From Nocardioides silvaticus (lineage in GTDB: Bacteria > Actinomycetota > Actinomycetes > Propionibacteriales > Nocardioidaceae): DNA of 64,000 nucleotides. Position 1 is the stretch's first letter. Each line of letters begins with the position of its first letter. The translations under genes were made by a program, and so were the position numbers. The stretch is taken from NCBI RefSeq assembly GCF_003160695.1, contig NZ_QGDD01000002.1, forward strand, positions 1 through 64,000, written 5' to 3'. The notes beneath the pieces are model-generated. The model was not told the DNA's origin. It saw nothing but the letters and a program-made list of their open reading frames with translations, and did no database searches. This document shows positions 1 to 7,610 of this stretch, in pieces.

Positions 1-179
1 GCACCATCCCCGCCGGCTGGTGCGAAGCCCACCACCTCGACCCATGGGCCAACGGCGGCAACACCGACCTCGACCGCGGCGTGCTCCTCTGCTCCTGGCA
101 CCACCACCGCGCCCACGACCCCACCCAGACCACCGAACACCTCCCCAACGGCGACATCCGCTTCCACCGACGGCCCTAG
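1..179 (+). CDS. HNH endonuclease, C-terminal end (partial)
   Basis: Only the last 58 codons are in the window, in the frame that starts at base 3. They read as a classic HNH nuclease end: a Cys followed by a His-His pair in CEAHHLDPWANGG, then TDLDRGVLLCSWHHHRAHD. The Cys and His spacing fits the zinc-supported HNH fold that ends the large actinobacterial DUF222/13E12-type proteins. These are abundant, often repeated genes in Nocardioides and mycobacteria; their cellular role is poorly defined. The TAG stop (177-179) overlaps the stop of the convergent acetyltransferase gene in the sequence CTAG. The body of the protein lies outside the window, so the DUF222 assignment is inferred from the tail alone. 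Confidence 0.85.
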   Translation, partial: TIPAGWCEAHHLDPWANGGNTDLDRGVLLCSWHHHRAHDPTQTTEHLPNGDIRFHRRP

Positions 180-640
180 GCCAGGTCGGCTCCGAAGACC
201 AGGGCCGGACCTCCGCGCTTCTCCACTTCACGCTCGAGGACGAGCCCGATCTTCGCGGCCACGCGCTGCGAGGGAGTGTTGTGCGGGCGGATGATCGCGA
301 TCAGGTGCTCGACACCAGCGGCGCGCGCAGCGTTCTTCACCGACTCCGCGGCCTCCGTGGCGTACCCCTGCCTCCTGAGGTCCGATCGGACGTGCCAGCC
401 GACCTCGACCAGCCAGGTGCCCTCGACCTCCTGCAGGGTGAGGCCGCAGTCGCCGACGAACCCACCGTCATGCGTCTCGACGACCCACAGCCCGAACCCG
501 TGTTCCTCGTAGTTGCGGCGGTTCCACGCGATCCAACCGGCGGGTCCGCGCGAGCCGCCGAGGTCCAGGCTCGCGATGTCCGGCAGATCGGAGTCGGTCA
601 TCTCGCGGAAGCGGAGGCGCGACGTCGGGAGCGGTAGCAC
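176..640 (-). CDS. GNAT family N-acetyltransferase (RimJ/RimL type)
   Basis: A 154-residue protein beginning with GTG at 640, where the similarity starts (LPTSRLRFREMTDSDLPDI). It has the layout of a GNAT_3 (RimJ/RimL-like) acetyltransferase: LRFREMTDSDL at the N-terminus, a central strand WLVEVGWHVRSDLRRQGYATEA carrying the acetyl-CoA binding R/Q-x-x-G-Y-A loop, then the IIRPHNTPSQRVAAKIGL segment typical of the family. The substrate cannot be told; members acetylate ribosomal protein N-termini, small amines or antibiotics. The open frame continues far upstream to 1165, but that part is antisense to nfeD and has no family character. The gene converges on the HNH gene with overlapping stops and diverges from nfeD. 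Confidence 0.85.
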   Translation of the reverse strand: MLPLPTSRLRFREMTDSDLPDIASLDLGGSRGPAGWIAWNRRNYEEHGFGLWVVETHDGGFVGDCGLTLQEVEGTWLVEVGWHVRSDLRRQGYATEAAESVKNAARAAGVEHLIAIIRPHNTPSQRVAAKIGLVLEREVEKRGGPALVFGADLA

Positions 641-721
641 CGCGCCACCGTACGCCGGACGTCTGGAGCCTGACCGTACCTCAGCGCGGCCTAGGCGCGG
701 GCGCGACTGGGCCCGGGACAC

Positions 722-727
722 TAGGGT
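722..727 (+). promoter_or_regulatory. -10 element of a probable leaderless promoter (nfeD)
   Basis: TAGGGT fits the actinobacterial -10 pattern TANNNT and ends exactly six bases before the ATG at 734. No Shine-Dalgarno sequence lies in the gap. This is the spacing expected if transcription starts at or next to the start codon. Confidence 0.5.
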
Positions 728-733
728 CTGAGC

Positions 734-1195
734 ATGGACTGGTTGGGTGACCACCTCTGGGAGACGTGGCTCGGTGTCGCCATCGTGCTCGGGGTCGCGG
801 AGATGCTGAGCATGGACCTGTTCCTGCTCATGCTCGCGGGCGGGGCACTTGCGGGCATGGGGACCGCCCTGGTCACCGACAGCGTCGTGGTGCAGGTCCT
901 GGCCGCGGCCGGTGTGTCGCTCCTGCTGCTGGCGTCGGTCCGGCCGCCGCTGGTGAAGCGGCTGCACGGCGGTCCGGAGCTCGCCCTCGGTCCCGCCAGC
1001 CTGGTCGGCGCGCAGGCCGTCGTCACCGAGACCATCGCCCTGCACAGCCCGGGGCGGGTGAAGATCGGCGGCGAGAGCTGGCTGGCCGTCTCGCCCGGGG
1101 CCGAGTCCGGCATCGAGGCCGGCCGCACCGTCGAGGTCATCGAGATCGTCGGCGCCACCGCACACGTCCGACCCGTCTACGACACCCCTAGCTGA
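734..1195 (+). CDS. NfeD-like membrane protein
   Basis: A 153-residue protein with two or three membrane segments (about residues 13-35 and 37-70, including LFLLMLAGGALAGMG) and a C-terminal beta-rich OB-like NfeD domain (about residues 85-148, LVGAQAVVTETIALHSPGRVKIGGESW). Short NfeD proteins of this type pair with SPFH/stomatin proteins in membrane microdomains; the OB domain is thought to act in partner contacts. The next gene, 11 bases downstream, is an SPFH protein, so the conserved nfeD-SPFH operon is present. It lacks the serine-protease domain of long NfeD forms. The start at 734 follows a -10-like TAGGGT and fits leaderless translation. Confidence 0.9.
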   Translation: MDWLGDHLWETWLGVAIVLGVAEMLSMDLFLLMLAGGALAGMGTALVTDSVVVQVLAAAGVSLLLLASVRPPLVKRLHGGPELALGPASLVGAQAVVTETIALHSPGRVKIGGESWLAVSPGAESGIEAGRTVEVIEIVGATAHVRPVYDTPS

Positions 1196-1206
1196 AGGAG
1201 CTCCCC

Positions 1207-2292
1207 GTGGTGATCTTGATCCTGCTCGCCCTCCTGCTGCTCTTCGTGATCGTCCTGGTCGCGAAGGCGATCCGCGTCGTGCCGCAGGCCTATGCCGGTG
1301 TCGTCGAGCGCTTCGGGAAGTACAAGGAGACCCTGCCGGCCGGCCTCAACTTCGTGGTGCCGTTCATCGACAAGGTCCGCTACGTGATCGACCTCCGCGA
1401 GCAGGTCGTGAGCTTCCCGCCGCAGGCCGCCATCACCGAGGACAACCTGACGGTCGACATCGACACGGTCATCTACTTCCAGGTGACCGACCCGATCGCC
1501 GCGACGTACGAGATCTCCAACTACATCGCCGCGATAGAGCAGCTCACGATGACGACCCTCCGCAACATCATCGGTGGCATGGATCTCGAGCAGACGCTGA
1601 CGAGCCGCGAGTCGATCAACAACGGGCTGTCGGCGGTGCTGGACGAGACCACCGGTCGCTGGGGCATCAAGGTCAAGCGCGTCGAGATCAAGGGCATCGA
1701 CCCGCCGCCGTCGATCAAGGACGCGATGGAGAAGCAAATGCGCGCCGACCGCGACAAGCGGGCGCTCATCCTCACCGCCGAGGGTCAGCGGCAGTCCGCG
1801 ATCCTGACCGCCGAGGGCAACAAGCAGTCGGCGATCCTCAATGCCGAGGGTGAGCGCGAGGCCCAGATCCTCCGCGCCCAGGCCGAGCGCGAGGCGCAGA
1901 TCCTGCGCGCGCAGGGCGAGGGCCAGGCGATCCAGACGGTGTTCCAGGCGATCCACGACGGGCAGCCCGACCAGGCGCTGCTGGCCTACCAGTACCTCCA
2001 GATGATGCCGCGCATCGCGGAGGGCGACGCCAACAAGGTCTGGGTCATCCCCTCGGAGATCACCAAGGCGCTCGAGGGTCTGGGCTCCTCGATCCACGAG
2101 ATCGCCGGCATCCCCAAGGAGACCGGTGGTCCCGCGACCCGGGTCGACATGGGTCCCAGTGAGCCGATGACGTCGGTGCCGGAGACGGAGGAGGCGAACC
2201 GCGCGGTCCAGGAGGCCATCGCCGAGGCGCAGAGCGCGGCGCGGCCCGGCGGCCCGGCAGCCCCGACCGGCGACGAGCCGAGTCCCGAGTGA
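1207..2292 (+). CDS. SPFH/Band 7 (stomatin/flotillin-like) membrane protein
   Basis: A 361-residue protein starting at GTG, preceded by AAGGAG seven bases upstream. One N-terminal membrane anchor (residues 2-22) is followed by the SPFH/Band 7 domain (about 25-190; RVVPQAYAGVVERFGKY, then a VVPFIDKV segment). A charged helical stretch (about 190-245) follows, built of repeats such as LTAEGQRQSAI, LTAEGNKQSAI and LRAQAEREAQI. Such proteins oligomerise into large membrane rings or scaffolds that organise microdomains and protease complexes. It sits directly behind the nfeD gene, its usual partner. The C-terminal about 60 residues are acidic, low in complexity and probably disordered. This is the stomatin/QmcA-type branch rather than HflK/HflC. 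Confidence 0.92.
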   Translation: MVILILLALLLLFVIVLVAKAIRVVPQAYAGVVERFGKYKETLPAGLNFVVPFIDKVRYVIDLREQVVSFPPQAAITEDNLTVDIDTVIYFQVTDPIAATYEISNYIAAIEQLTMTTLRNIIGGMDLEQTLTSRESINNGLSAVLDETTGRWGIKVKRVEIKGIDPPPSIKDAMEKQMRADRDKRALILTAEGQRQSAILTAEGNKQSAILNAEGEREAQILRAQAEREAQILRAQGEGQAIQTVFQAIHDGQPDQALLAYQYLQMMPRIAEGDANKVWVIPSEITKALEGLGSSIHEIAGIPKETGGPATRVDMGPSEPMTSVPETEEANRAVQEAIAEAQSAARPGGPAAPTGDEPSPE

Positions 2293-2295
2293 CGC

Positions 2296-3069
2296 GTGGC
2301 TGACGCGTTCTACCTGTCCGCGACCGACGGCTCCTTCGACTCCCAGTACGCGACGTCGTCCGCCTGGGGCCCCGGCGTCCAGCACGGCGGGCCGCCGGCG
2401 GCGCTCCTGGCGCGCGCGATCGAAGCGTCGCCCGCGGCCGAGGGGCGGCTGATCGGCCGGATCACCGTCGACCTGCTCGGTCCGGTTCCGGTCGCGCCGC
2501 TGACCGTCACGACCAGCGTGCAGCGTTCGGGCCGCTCGGTGGGTCTCGTCGAGGCCGTGCTCACGGCCGAGCGACCGGTGGCGAAGGCGTCCGCCTGGCT
2601 GTTCCCGGCGGCCGAGGCGAAGGCCGCCGACGACCCGGCGGGGCCGGTGCACGGCCCGGGGGACGGGGCCCACCGGTCGTTCCCGGACACCTGGAGCGGC
2701 GGCTACCTCGACGCCACCGAGTGGCGGTGGGTGTCGGGGGAGGTGCACGAGGGCCGGGCGACCGCCTGGATGCGGCCGCGCGTCGCCCTCGTGGACGACG
2801 AGCCGTGGTCGCCGGTGCCGCGTCTCCTGGCCACGGCCGACTCCGCCTCGGGCGTCTCGTCGGCCCTCGACCCCGGCGAGTGGCAGTTCCTCAACACCGA
2901 GCTCACCGTGCACGTGCTGCGGCCACCGGTGGGCGAGTGGCTCTGCCTCGACGCCGAGACGACGCTGGCGTCGGGGAGCGTCGGGCTCGCCACGTCGTCG
3001 GTGTACGACGAGCAGGGCCTGGTCGCGCGCACGGCGCAGGCGCTGCTAGTCGCGCGGCGTACGGCCTAG
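2296..3069 (+). CDS. Double hot-dog acyl-CoA thioesterase family protein
   Basis: A 257-residue protein whose N-terminus (GSFDSQYATSSAWGPGVQHGG, then PPAALLARAIE) matches the thioesterase superfamily (4HBT_3 / TesB-like) that hydrolyses acyl-CoA. The GxQHGGPPAALL helix is the hot-dog core. A second hot-dog half begins near residue 140 and ends with the strand-rich segment WLCLDAETTLASGSVGLATS. The GTG start at 2296 lies three bases after the SPFH stop, so it is probably co-transcribed with the nfeD-SPFH pair, though no functional link is known. It converges on nucS with a five-base gap. The acyl substrate cannot be predicted. Confidence 0.85.
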   Translation: MADAFYLSATDGSFDSQYATSSAWGPGVQHGGPPAALLARAIEASPAAEGRLIGRITVDLLGPVPVAPLTVTTSVQRSGRSVGLVEAVLTAERPVAKASAWLFPAAEAKAADDPAGPVHGPGDGAHRSFPDTWSGGYLDATEWRWVSGEVHEGRATAWMRPRVALVDDEPWSPVPRLLATADSASGVSSALDPGEWQFLNTELTVHVLRPPVGEWLCLDAETTLASGSVGLATSSVYDEQGLVARTAQALLVARRTA

Positions 3070-3074
3070 GAAGC

Positions 3075-3764
3075 TCAGAACAGCCGGTCGGTCGGATCGT
3101 CGAGCCCCCGCAGGGCGTCGTAGTCCACCAGCGCGCAGGTGATGCCGCGGTCGCCCGCCAGCACCCGCGCCTGCGGCTTGATCTCCTGTGCAGCGAAGAT
3201 GCCGCGCACGGGCGCCAGCAGGGGGTCGCGGTTGAGCAGCTCGAGGTAGCGGGTCAGCTGCTCCACGCCGTCGATCTCCCCCCGCCGCTTGATCTCGACG
3301 GCGACGCTCACCCCGTCCGCGTCGCGGCACATCAGGTCGACCGGGCCGATGGCGGTGGGGTACTCCCGACGCACGAGCGACAGCCCTGGCATCAACGTGC
3401 CCGGGTGCTCGGCGAGCAGCTCCTGGAGGTGCTTCTCCACGCCGTCCTTCTGCAGGCCGGGATCGATCCCCAGCTCGTGGCTCGAGTCGTGGAGGATCTC
3501 CTCGATAAGGATCCGCAGCGTGTCGGGCGTCGCCCCCTTCGCCGCCTTCGCCGTGACCGTCCACTCGGCGACGCCGTCCTCCGTCGTCCCCTCACGCACG
3601 GTGCACGGCGGCGACATCCAGTTGAGCGGCTTGTAGGAGCCACCGTCGGAGTGCACCAGCACCGATCCGTCGGCCTTGATCATCAACACCCGGGTGGCCA
3701 TCGGGAGGTGGGCGGTGAGGCGGCCGGCGTAGTCCACCTGGCAGCGAGCGACGACGAGTCTCAC
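3075..3764 (-). CDS. nucS: Endonuclease NucS/EndoMS (mismatch-specific)
   Basis: A 229-residue protein matching NucS throughout. It starts [21 protein letters not shown], has the DNA-binding N-terminal domain with the [11 protein letters not shown] segment, and a RecB-like nuclease domain with the catalytic Asp143 (GPVDLM), Glu157 and Lys159 ([15 protein letters not shown]). NucS cuts both strands at mismatches and provides the non-canonical mismatch repair of actinobacteria and archaea, which usually lack MutS/MutL. The C-terminal DRLF matches the place of the motif used to contact the beta sliding clamp. All catalytic residues are present, so an active enzyme is expected. It diverges from the hydroxyacyl-CoA dehydrogenase gene. 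Confidence 0.96.
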   Translation of the reverse strand: MRLVVARCQVDYAGRLTAHLPMATRVLMIKADGSVLVHSDGGSYKPLNWMSPPCTVREGTTEDGVAEWTVTAKAAKGATPDTLRILIEEILHDSSHELGIDPGLQKDGVEKHLQELLAEHPGTLMPGLSLVRREYPTAIGPVDLMCRDADGVSVAVEIKRRGEIDGVEQLTRYLELLNRDPLLAPVRGIFAAQEIKPQARVLAGDRGITCALVDYDALRGLDDPTDRLF

Positions 3765-3806
3765 GGTCGCCCAACCTACAGGGGCGCGGTCACCCGTCTC
3801 GCATAG

Positions 3807-3819
3807 TTACCAACGAGTA
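3807..3819 (+). promoter_or_regulatory. Putative acyl-CoA regulon operator (site 1)
   Basis: TTACCAACGAGTA lies 34 bases upstream of the hydroxyacyl-CoA dehydrogenase start. Closely related 13-mers precede the crotonyl-CoA reductase gene (18484-18496, minus strand, 11 of 13 identical) and the thiolase gene (21311-21323, 10 of 13 identical). Shared placement before three acyl-CoA genes suggests a common repressor, possibly of the TetR family; the regulator is not identified. Confidence 0.45.
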
Positions 3820-3852
3820 CGAGTCCGCTCAGAATTTGTCACACTGCGTTAC

Positions 3853-5028
3853 ATGACGCTGACCAACGAGCAGATCTTCAGCACCCTGGTGCTGCCGTAC
3901 CTGAACCACGCGGTGCGCATGTACGAGGCCTCGTACGCGTCCGCTCCCGACATCGACGCCGCGATGCGGTTCGGCTGCGGCTACCCCCAGGGCCCGCTGA
4001 CCGTGATCGACGAGCTCGGCGCCGCCACCGTCCGTGACCAGCTCGCCGCGCGCTACGCCGAGACCGGCGACCACCTGCACCAGCCGGCTGAGCTGCTCGA
4101 CCGGCTCGCCGACGAGGGCCGGACCTTCGCCGAGGAGGGCGCCGGCGGCGACGGTGCCGCGCCGGAGCTCAAGCACGAGATCACCAAGGTCGGCGTGGTC
4201 GGCACCGGCACCATGGCCTCGGGCATCGTCCAGGTCTTCGCGCAGGCCGGCTACGACGTCGTGTTCGTCGGCCGCGGCGACGACAAGGTCGCCGGCGTGG
4301 TGAAGTTCATCGACAAGGGCCTCTCCAAGCTGGTCGAGAAGGGCAAGCTCGACGAGGACGCCAAGGCCGCCGTGCTCGGCCGGCTCAGCGGCGCCACCGA
4401 GCGCGAGGCGCTCGCCGACGTCGACCTCGTGGTCGAGGCCATCGCCGAGGACCTCGAGATCAAGACGCAGCTCTACAAGGACCTCGACCGCATCTGCAAG
4501 CCGGGTGCGATCCTCGCGACGACCACGTCCTCGCTGCCCATCACCAAGCTCGGCGAGGCCACCAACCGCCCCGAGTCGGTCATCGGCATGCACTTCTTCA
4601 ACCCGGCGACGATCATGAAGCTGGTCGAGGTCGTCACGACCGTCGACACCGACGCCGACGTCAACGAGACCGTGCTGGCGCTGTGCGCGAGAGTCGGCAA
4701 GGTCGCCGTCTCCTGCAGCGACCGCAGCGGCTTCATCGTCAACTGCCTGCTCTTCCCCTACCTCAACGACGCGGTGACGCTCCTGGAGTCCGGCGCCGCG
4801 ACGATGGACGAGATCAACGACGCGATCAAGGAGCAGGCCGGCTTCCCGATGGGACCGTTCCAGCTGCTCGACGTGGTCGGCAACGACGTGTCGCTGGCCA
4901 TCCAGCAGGAGCTCTACGCCGAGTTCAAGGAGCCCGGCTTCGCGCCGGCCCCGCTGCTGGAGCAGAAGGTCGCCGAGGGCGCCCTGGGCCGCAAGACCGG
5001 CAAGGGCTTCCACGACTACGGCGCCTGA
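3853..5028 (+). CDS. 3-hydroxyacyl-CoA dehydrogenase with an extra N-terminal copy of the C-terminal domain
   Basis: A 391-residue NAD-dependent dehydrogenase that oxidises or reduces 3-hydroxyacyl/acetoacetyl-CoA. The Rossmann domain starts near residue 111 (VGVVGTGTMASG), and the signature GMHFFNPATIMKLVEVV carries the catalytic pair His247 and Glu259. The C-terminal dimerisation domain spans about 292-391. A second, degenerate copy of that domain occupies residues 7-100: VLPYLNHAVRMYE with YPQGPLTVIDELG mirrors LFPYLNDAVTLLE with FPMGPFQLLDVVG. The order is thus C-domain, Rossmann, C-domain. It may make 3-hydroxybutyryl-CoA for the crotonyl-CoA reductase route encoded at 17.1 kb. A shared operator-like motif lies upstream (3807-3819). 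Confidence 0.93.
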   Translation: MTLTNEQIFSTLVLPYLNHAVRMYEASYASAPDIDAAMRFGCGYPQGPLTVIDELGAATVRDQLAARYAETGDHLHQPAELLDRLADEGRTFAEEGAGGDGAAPELKHEITKVGVVGTGTMASGIVQVFAQAGYDVVFVGRGDDKVAGVVKFIDKGLSKLVEKGKLDEDAKAAVLGRLSGATEREALADVDLVVEAIAEDLEIKTQLYKDLDRICKPGAILATTTSSLPITKLGEATNRPESVIGMHFFNPATIMKLVEVVTTVDTDADVNETVLALCARVGKVAVSCSDRSGFIVNCLLFPYLNDAVTLLESGAATMDEINDAIKEQAGFPMGPFQLLDVVGNDVSLAIQQELYAEFKEPGFAPAPLLEQKVAEGALGRKTGKGFHDYGA

Positions 5029-5049
5029 GCCGAGCGCGTCGTACGACGA

Positions 5050-5084
5050 AGCGGCCCCGCACCCGTTCCGGGTGCGGGGCCGCT
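5050..5084. terminator. Bidirectional terminator hairpin
   Basis: A perfect 15-bp stem (AGCGGCCCCGCACCC, 5050-5064, with its complement at 5070-5084) closes on the loop GTTCC. It lies between convergent genes ending at 5028 and 5101, so it can end transcription from both sides. There is no strong U-tract, as is common in actinobacteria. Confidence 0.75.
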
Positions 5085-5100
5085 CTCGTGGATCGAGGTG

Positions 5101-5604
5101 CTACCGGCCGCGGCGCGGCGGGCAGGCGTAGCCCGAGTCGACCGTGCCCTCGCCGCGGACGGCCTTGCGAGCCTTGCGCTGGGCGACGATCGGGCCGAGC
5201 GACTTGCCGACCGCCCACTCGACCAGGTTGCCGTCCTTGACCCGCCAGGCCACGGCGACGCAGCCGCCCTGGTTGTAGGCCTTGCGGCCCTCGGGAGACT
5301 TGCAGGCGTCGCGGTGGCCCTCGTTGACCGGCCGGTTCTTGCAGTGCGCGAAGGCCGACTGCACGGCCTTCTTCTTGCTGCCCCACTGCTTGTTCTGGGT
5401 CCAGCCGCTGCGCAGCGTCTCGGTGTTGAACGAGATGGCCGCCCAGCACTTGTAGGGCATGCAGCCGGGGGCCTTGGCGCTCACCTGCACGGCGGCCACG
5501 CGGGTGGGCGTGACCGAGGTGGCGGGCGCGGCCAGCAGCGTGCCGCCGAGCACGAGTGCGGCGGCCAGCGCGAGCATGGCGCGGACGTACGAAGCGGTTC
5601 GCAA
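5101..5604 (-). CDS. Secreted DUF4189-like Cys-rich protein
   Basis: A 167-residue secreted protein. TTG at 5604 is chosen because GGGGGAG lies six bases upstream and the product then begins with a clean signal peptide (LRTASYVRAMLALAAALVLG, cleavage near the AAPA stretch). The mature part has CWAAISFNTETLRSGWTQ, a Lys-rich KKKAVQSAFAHC helix, GGCVAVAWRV and a final YACPPRRGR. The pattern of an aromatic strand, a helix ending in Cys, then a Cys-containing strand resembles DUF4189, whose function is unknown. A second, divergent member of the same type lies at 6582-7025, with one hydrolase gene between them. An upstream ATG at 5658 is possible but would put a hydrophilic leader before the signal. 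Confidence 0.75.
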   Translation of the reverse strand: MRTASYVRAMLALAAALVLGGTLLAAPATSVTPTRVAAVQVSAKAPGCMPYKCWAAISFNTETLRSGWTQNKQWGSKKKAVQSAFAHCKNRPVNEGHRDACKSPEGRKAYNQGGCVAVAWRVKDGNLVEWAVGKSLGPIVAQRKARKAVRGEGTVDSGYACPPRRGR

Positions 5605-5744
5605 GACTTCTCCCCCAATGTCGGGTGCAGTGTTCGGGTGCCTGACCTGAGGCTCCATCTTGACCCATGACGGCGTTCTGCGCAGGAAGAGGGGTGGTGT
5701 GTCCGCTGGCTGACCCCTCCCGCACGCCTGGAAGACTGGTCCTC

Positions 5745-6518
5745 GTGCCGCTCCACACCACGTCGTACGGCGACCACGGCAGCCGGATCGTCTTCTGCCA
5801 CGGCCTCTTCGGCCAGGGGCGGAACTGGACCCAGCACGCGAAGGCGCTGTCGGCCGACCACCGGGTGCTGCTCGTCGACATGCCCGACCACGGCCGCTCC
5901 CCGTGGAGCGAACGGTTCAGCTTCCTCGACGCCGCCGACCAGGTGGCCGAGCTGCTCGACGCCGACGACCCGGTCGCCCTCGTCGGGCACTCGATGGGCG
6001 GCAAGACCGCGATGGCGCTCACGCTGCGGCACCCGGAGCTGGTCGAGCGGCTCTGCGTGGTCGACGTGGCGCCGGTGGCCTACCGGCACGCCTCCGAGTT
6101 CGTCGGCTACATCGACGCCATGCTGGCGATCGACCTCGACGCGCTCGCGGAGCGCAGCGAGGCCGACGCCGCGCTCGTGGAGGCGGTGCCGGACCCGACG
6201 GTGCGAGGGTTCCTGCTGCAGAACCTGCGCCGCAGCGGCGACGAGTGGCACTGGCAGCCCAACCTCGAGCTGCTGCGCGATGCCATCGGTGAGATCGGCG
6301 GCTGGCCCGAGGCGGAGCTCGACGGGATGGCGCCGTACGACGGCCCGGTGCTGTGGATCGGCGGCGCCCAGTCCCGCTACGTGCAGGACGACCACGCCGA
6401 CGCCATGGAGCGGTACTTCCCCAAGGTCCGCCGGGTCACCGTGAAGGGCGCCGGTCACTGGGTGCACTCCGAGCAGCCGAAGGTCTTCCTCGAGGTGCTG
6501 CGCAGGTTCGTGGACTGA
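5745..6518 (+). CDS. Alpha/beta hydrolase (YbfF/ABHD11-like esterase)
   Basis: A 257-residue alpha/beta hydrolase. The oxyanion strand VFCHGLFGQGRNW is followed by VDMPDHGRSPW and the nucleophile elbow GHSMGGKTAM, with Ser in G-x-S-x-G. The acid is probably the Asp in the DGPVLWIGGAQSRYVQDD region, and the His lies in GAGHWVHSEQP. The order and the PDHGRSPWS segment resemble the YbfF/ABHD11 esterases that act on short acyl esters. GTG at 5745 starts just before the domain (VPLHTTSYGDHG). An in-frame ATG at 5667 would add an unlikely extension into the promoter of the divergent DUF4189-like gene. The substrate is unknown. Confidence 0.85.
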   Translation: MPLHTTSYGDHGSRIVFCHGLFGQGRNWTQHAKALSADHRVLLVDMPDHGRSPWSERFSFLDAADQVAELLDADDPVALVGHSMGGKTAMALTLRHPELVERLCVVDVAPVAYRHASEFVGYIDAMLAIDLDALAERSEADAALVEAVPDPTVRGFLLQNLRRSGDEWHWQPNLELLRDAIGEIGGWPEAELDGMAPYDGPVLWIGGAQSRYVQDDHADAMERYFPKVRRVTVKGAGHWVHSEQPKVFLEVLRRFVD

Positions 6519-6581
6519 ACCTCGGGTGAACCGTCGGGAATCCAGGTGTACGGCGTCGGAGGCTGGGGTAGACAGGCGTCC

Positions 6582-7025
6582 ATGACAACCTTGACGCGGA
6601 CTCTCCGACTGTTCTCCATCTCTGCTGTTGCCGCCATCGTCGCCCTGGGCGTGATGGTCGCCTCGCCCACCACCTCGAGCGCTGCGCCCGCCGCCGACTC
6701 GCAGCGTCAGGTGCGCAACCTCTACGGCTCCATCGCCATCAGTGTCGACCAGGCATGGGGCATCTCCTACAACTACCGCACGAAGCGGGCCGCCAAGTCG
6801 AAGGCCAAGCGGGAGTGCAAGGCGAACTCGCAGTACCCCGGTCGCTGCACCGTCACCGTCTGGGTGCGCAACGGCTGCGCCGCCACTGCGGTCAAGGTCA
6901 ACCAGGACGGCTTCGTGACCCGCTACGCCTCCGACTTCGCCCGTACCCGCGCCAAGGCCAAGCGCGACGCGCTGAAGAAGCTCTCCCGCCCGAAGAAGAT
7001 CATCGCGTCGACCTGCACCAGCTGA
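6582..7025 (+). CDS. Secreted DUF4189 domain protein
   Basis: A 147-residue exported protein: signal peptide about residues 1-36 (LRLFSISAVAAIVALGVMVA, then an Ala-rich cleavage region), and a DUF4189-like mature domain with YGSIAISVDQAWGISYNYRT, the basic helix KRAAKSKAKRECKA, then RCTVTVWVRNGCAATAVKV. Three mature Cys (RECKA, RCTV, NGCAA) and one near the C-terminus probably form disulfides. The mature protein is strongly basic, rich in Lys and Arg, suggesting binding to an anionic surface such as the cell wall. It is the second such gene within 2 kb; the other (5101-5604) is on the opposite strand. ATG at 6582 is preferred over 6546, which would add a hydrophilic leader. The function of the family is unknown. 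Confidence 0.78.
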   Translation: MTTLTRTLRLFSISAVAAIVALGVMVASPTTSSAAPAADSQRQVRNLYGSIAISVDQAWGISYNYRTKRAAKSKAKRECKANSQYPGRCTVTVWVRNGCAATAVKVNQDGFVTRYASDFARTRAKAKRDALKKLSRPKKIIASTCTS

Positions 7026-7046
7026 TCGACCCGATCCGACCGTGAG

Positions 7047-7583
7047 TCAGTTCGCGGCCTGCCGTGCTCGGTAGGCCGCGACTGCATTTCGGTTGCCGCA
7101 CGCCGTCGAGCAGAACCTGCGGGACCGGTTGCGCGACAGGTCGAGCACGAGGCCCTCGCAGTCGTCATCGGCGCAGATGCCGAGCCTGGAGAGCTCGTCG
7201 GCCCGGATCACGTCGACCATCGCCATCGCGGTCTCGACGATGATCCGGTCGGCGAGCGGACGGTCGGGCGCCACTGCGTGGAGGTGCCAGTCGTAGTCGT
7301 CGTGGCGCTCGAGCTGGGGGAGCGCCTTGGCCTGGAACAGCATCGCGTTGACCAGCTCCGCCGCTCGGTCGCGATCGGCCGTCAGCAGCTCGCGCAGCTG
7401 CGGCAGGATCGCCCGTACGGCATCGAGCTCGGCCTGGTCGCCGTCGTGCCGGCCGGTGTAGCCGTGGTCCGACAGGAACGCCGCGAGCTCCTCGGCGGTC
7501 GTCAGCGAGACCGGCTCGAGGTCGGAGTTCACGAGGGTCACCGCCGACTGCAGCGCGACGGCGGTGTCATGAGCAAAAACCAC
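7047..7583 (-). CDS. CGNR zinc-finger (ABATE domain) putative regulator
   Basis: A 178-residue protein with an N-terminal ABATE-type helical domain (about 1-125) and a C-terminal CGNR zinc finger. The latter includes LGICADDDCEG, LDLSRNRSRRFCSTACGNRNA and the basic VAAYRARQ tail; the four Cys bind zinc and the CGNR motif is intact. The family is widespread in actinobacteria and thought to act as transcription factors, although ligands are mostly unknown. It starts with GTG at 7583 without a Shine-Dalgarno sequence, six bases after a TAACCT -10 element, so leaderless translation is likely. It diverges from an EamA exporter gene, and an inverted repeat in between may be its operator. Confidence 0.88.
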   Translation of the reverse strand: MVFAHDTAVALQSAVTLVNSDLEPVSLTTAEELAAFLSDHGYTGRHDGDQAELDAVRAILPQLRELLTADRDRAAELVNAMLFQAKALPQLERHDDYDWHLHAVAPDRPLADRIIVETAMAMVDVIRADELSRLGICADDDCEGLVLDLSRNRSRRFCSTACGNRNAVAAYRARQAAN

Positions 7584-7589
7584 GTTGAC

Positions 7590-7595
7590 AGGTTA
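7590..7595 (-). promoter_or_regulatory. -10 element, leaderless promoter of the CGNR gene
   Basis: On the minus strand this reads TAACCT, six bases before the GTG start at 7583. On the plus strand TTGACA (7585-7590) overlaps it and may be the -35 box of the divergent exporter gene. The two promoters would therefore share DNA. Confidence 0.4.
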
Positions 7596-7610
7596 CCGCA
7601 CGCACCGATA

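Noticed and set aside
1177..2913. Long minus-strand open frame (578 codons) across the SPFH and thioesterase genes
   Set aside because: It is antisense to two clear genes, consists of Arg, His, Leu and Gly runs typical of third-position GC bias, and shows no family motif.
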